From: Devosia subaequoris
Lineage (GTDB): Bacteria > Pseudomonadota > Alphaproteobacteria > Rhizobiales > Devosiaceae
Assembly (NCBI RefSeq): GCF_014197055.1
Contig: NZ_JACIEW010000009.1
Span: 62,001 to 126,000, forward strand
DNA length: 64,000 nucleotides
Direction: 5' to 3'
Shown here: in pieces, positions 61,858-64,000 of the stretch
Layout of the letters: each line of letters begins with the position of its first letter
Position numbering within the stretch: the stretch's first letter is position 1
Notes under the pieces: generated by a model
What the model was told of the DNA's origin: nothing
Database searches by the model: none
What the model saw: only the letters and a program-made list of their open reading frames with translations
Translations under genes and position numbers: made by a program

Positions 61858-62682
61858 ATGTCTGACGCTGCCATTATCCAGCCCAAGTTGGGCGTGCGAA
61901 ACGCCACCAAGAGCTATTCCACGCGCTCTGGCGACCTGCTGGCAATCGACGATTGCTCGCTGGACGTAAAGGCTGGTGAGATCGTGTCCATCGTCGGTCC
62001 GTCGGGCTGCGGGAAAACCACTTTGCTGTGGTCGATGTCTGGATTGCATCAGCTGAGCAGCGGCGAAGTCTTGCTCGACGGAAAGTTGGTGGACGGACCT
62101 AATCCCGAGATCGGCATGGTCTTTCAGGACGCCAATTTGCTGCCCTGGCGCAATCTCGATCAGAACATCAATTTTCCTTTCGAAATCATGGGGGCCAAAC
62201 CTGATCGCGCCTGGGTTGACGATTTGCTCGGCCGCGTTGGCCTGGCTGGCTTTGGCGGCCGCATGCCGCGCGAGCTGTCTGGCGGTATGCAGCAGCGCGC
62301 GGCATTGGTGCGCGCGCTGTCGTTCAAACCCTCGGTACTCTTGATGGACGAACCATTCGGCGCGCTTGACGCATTCACCCGTGAGGAAATGAACCAGATG
62401 GTCGAAGAAATCTGGATGGACTCACCGACCACCATCGTTCTGATCACCCATTCGCTGGAAGAAGCGATTTTCCTGTCGGATCGCATCGCGGTGATGAGCC
62501 CGCGCCCTGGCAAGGTCGCCAGCATTCATGAGGTGCCTTTCGCGCGGCCGCGCTCGCTCGAAATCATGGCGACCAAGGAGGTTTTCGACCTCACCAATAT
62601 CATCAAGAAGGAAATCGTGGGCGACCAGCAAAGCCGCTATGCCCGTTCATCCGATGCGCCGGTGGCGCAGGCCGCCCGTTGA
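61858..62682 (+). CDS. ABC ATPase, nitrate/sulfonate/taurine type
   Basis: 274 residues. Walker A GPSGCGKTTLL (about 50), Q-loop GMVFQDANLLPWRN, signature LSGGMQQRAALVRAL (about 140), Walker B VLLMDEPFGALDAFTREEM and switch ITHSLEEAIFLSDRI are all of the SsuB/TauB/NrtD class. The C-terminus has a short tail. It heads an operon with a matching permease and a Tat-exported binding protein. Confidence 0.92.
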   Translation: MSDAAIIQPKLGVRNATKSYSTRSGDLLAIDDCSLDVKAGEIVSIVGPSGCGKTTLLWSMSGLHQLSSGEVLLDGKLVDGPNPEIGMVFQDANLLPWRNLDQNINFPFEIMGAKPDRAWVDDLLGRVGLAGFGGRMPRELSGGMQQRAALVRALSFKPSVLLMDEPFGALDAFTREEMNQMVEEIWMDSPTTIVLITHSLEEAIFLSDRIAVMSPRPGKVASIHEVPFARPRSLEIMATKEVFDLTNIIKKEIVGDQQSRYARSSDAPVAQAAR

Positions 62683-62689
62683 GGATCTC

Positions 62690-63538
62690 ATGAGCGAATC
62701 CGACACCATTCCCCAGTTCAAGCGCGGCGGCGTCGGCAGCGACAAGGTCGACATTTCGGGCGGCATGTCATCTCTGGCAGCCGGTCCCGGCATCCGGTCG
62801 CTGAGCGAGGTTCTCGCCATCATCGCGGTCGCCGTCATGATCATCGGCGGCACCGAGCTCGCGCTCAACCTGTTTGCCGTGCCCCAGTACATTCTGCCCA
62901 AGCCAAGCGAAATCGCGATGGCCCTGGTCTCCGACTTTCACCTGATCGCGCCGCAACTGGGCCATACGCTGATCGAACTCTTCTCCGGATTCGGCATCGG
63001 TGCTGTGGTGGGTCTGGTGCTGGCGGCGGTGATCACCCAATATCCCTTCGCCGAAAAGATCATCACACCCTACATTCTCTTGCTGGTGACCACGCCGATG
63101 CTGGCGCTTGTGCCCCTGCTGATCCTGCGTTTCGGGTTCGGGTACGAACCGCGCATCATCGCAGTGGCTCTCGCCTCGGGACCCATGGTGATGATCAATG
63201 CCGCGACGGGCTTTCGCCGGGTCGATAGCGGCAAGATCGCCCTTGCCCGGTCCTATGGCGCGTCGACGCTGCAGATTTTCTGGAAAGTGCGGGCGCCGAT
63301 GGCGCTGCCAATGATTTTTGTAGGGCTCATGGTGGGCTCGATCTTCGGGCTGCTGACTGCCGTTGGCGCCGAGATGGTGGGAGGCGGCTTCGGGCTCGGC
63401 AACCGCCTGACCTCCTATTCTTCCATGATCCAGATGCCACAGTTCTTTGCTGTGGTGCTGATCCTGTCGATCCTGGGCATCCTGATCTACACGCTCTTCT
63501 TTCTTCTCGGGAAGAAATTCGCCAGCTGGGAGGCCTGA
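62690..63538 (+). CDS. ABC permease, SsuC/TauC type
   Basis: 282 residues from the ATG at 62690, eight bases after the ATPase stop; the longer frame upstream overlaps the ATPase and is unlikely. A polar start (~35 residues) precedes six helices. The SsuC-type loop is ARSYGASTLQIFWKVRAPMALP (about 188-209), followed by GLMVGSIFGLLTAVGAEMVG. It forms a homodimeric channel. Confidence 0.9.
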   Translation: MSESDTIPQFKRGGVGSDKVDISGGMSSLAAGPGIRSLSEVLAIIAVAVMIIGGTELALNLFAVPQYILPKPSEIAMALVSDFHLIAPQLGHTLIELFSGFGIGAVVGLVLAAVITQYPFAEKIITPYILLLVTTPMLALVPLLILRFGFGYEPRIIAVALASGPMVMINAATGFRRVDSGKIALARSYGASTLQIFWKVRAPMALPMIFVGLMVGSIFGLLTAVGAEMVGGGFGLGNRLTSYSSMIQMPQFFAVVLILSILGILIYTLFFLLGKKFASWEA

Positions 63539-63607
63539 TACGACCCGTCGTCCGCATGGGCGGCGGCCTGCATGCTCAACGAAACGAACCATAAAAGAGG
63601 GATTAAC

Positions 63608-64000
63608 ATGGCTAGCATTCTGACTCCCGGCGGTTTGAGCCGCCGCACTTTCCTCCAGGTTTCCGCGGCCGGCGTTGTGACGGCGACTGCTCTTGGCGGT
63701 GTCGGTCGGGCCTTCGCCGAGCCCTACGAGAAGTTCACCTGGATCTCCCCGCGTGGCACGCTCGAAGTGCTGGACGATTTCGGTTTCTGGATGGGCAAGA
63801 AGCTTGGCTATTTCGACGATCTGGGTGTCGAAGTCGACATGCAACCTGGCCCGTCCGATGGCACGGCAACTGTCAAGTTCGTCGATGTGGGGCAGGCCGA
63901 TATGGGCTTCCCGTCTCCGGGCATCTTCTCGTTTGCGCTGGAAAACGGCATGGACCTGAAATCGGTGTTCCACTGGGGCGCTCTGGACACGTTCAGTCTC
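63608..64000 (+). CDS. Tat-exported ABC substrate-binding protein (NMT1/SsuA-like), 3' end outside window
   Basis: The ATG at 63608 follows AGAGGGATTAAC. At least 131 residues are visible. They begin with a twin-arginine signal (LSRRTFLQVSAAGVVTATAL, cleavage near AFAEP) and the start of a type-2 binding fold: KFTWISPRGTLEVLDDFGFW, KLGYFDDLGVEVDMQPGPSD and VKFVDVGQADMGFPSPGIFS. This layout is shared by proteins that bind sulfonates, nitrate or pyrimidine precursors. The Tat signal implies folding in the cytoplasm before export, unlike the other binding proteins in the window. Confidence 0.82.
   Translation, partial: MASILTPGGLSRRTFLQVSAAGVVTATALGGVGRAFAEPYEKFTWISPRGTLEVLDDFGFWMGKKLGYFDDLGVEVDMQPGPSDGTATVKFVDVGQADMGFPSPGIFSFALENGMDLKSVFHWGALDTFSL

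Overview
The window looks like a high-GC alphaproteobacterial chromosome, probably of the order Hyphomicrobiales. The reasons are the density of sugar ABC transporters, the LacI, ROK, IclR and RpiR regulators, and the Fnr/NsrR style of control; the family cannot be assigned from the sequence alone. It divides into a mosaic accessory half (1-23.5 kb) and a catabolic half (23.5-64 kb) made of regulator-plus-transporter modules.

Accessory half. 1-4 kb: the end of an MFS transporter, an MgtC-type membrane protein, an NsrR-type nitric oxide sensor, a DoxX-like membrane protein whose promoter carries adjoining NsrR-like and Fnr-like boxes, and a DUF305 protein. 4.35-6.84 kb: a decayed IS66 element that cuts off a small gene. 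7.7-13.9 kb: a compact phage-derived element with large terminase, DUF5681 protein, ParB/methyltransferase fusion, DUF2924 protein and large serine recombinase. It ends in the 3' end of a tRNA-Ser, which is followed by a good terminator. 14.1-15.4 kb: remnants of a restriction-type helicase, a DUF4357 protein and phage spanin genes. 15.4-22.9 kb: a copper island with DUF411 protein, CopA-type ATPase, APC permease, TVP38 protein, DUF302 protein, SHOCT protein and multicopper oxidase.

Catabolic half. 23.6-39.6 kb is an amino-sugar regulon: nagB, a LacI regulator, an operon (SIS protein, nagA, ceramidase-like protein, ABC transporter, AGE-family protein), then a second ABC operon that contains a PPM/PP2C phosphatase gene. 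Three copies of one palindrome (GCAACC-GGTTGC type) lie before these transcription units, and a dead second nagB lies beside the third. 40.4-47.1 kb: a ROK-controlled operon with an M20 hydrolase, a ribose-type ABC transporter and a YhfX-like PLP protein. 47.6-58.1 kb: two divergent operons for an unidentified, perhaps deoxy-sugar-containing, glycoside (glycosidase-like protein, lactonase-like amidohydrolase, SDR and Gfo/Idh dehydrogenases, ABC transporter, mutarotase) followed by an IclR regulator. 58.3-60.2 kb: a DoeB-like deacylase and a threonine-dehydratase-like enzyme. 60.6-64 kb: an RpiR regulator and a nitrate/taurine-type ABC transporter that runs off the end, with twin TGTA-N7-TACA operators between them.

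Remnants of IS91 (about 39.6-40.1 kb) and IS5-type (about 47.2-47.6 kb) transposases sit at module boundaries. All four operons that place a binding-protein gene directly before the other transport genes have a strong stem-loop just after the binding-protein gene. No complete rRNA or tRNA gene and no CRISPR array was seen.
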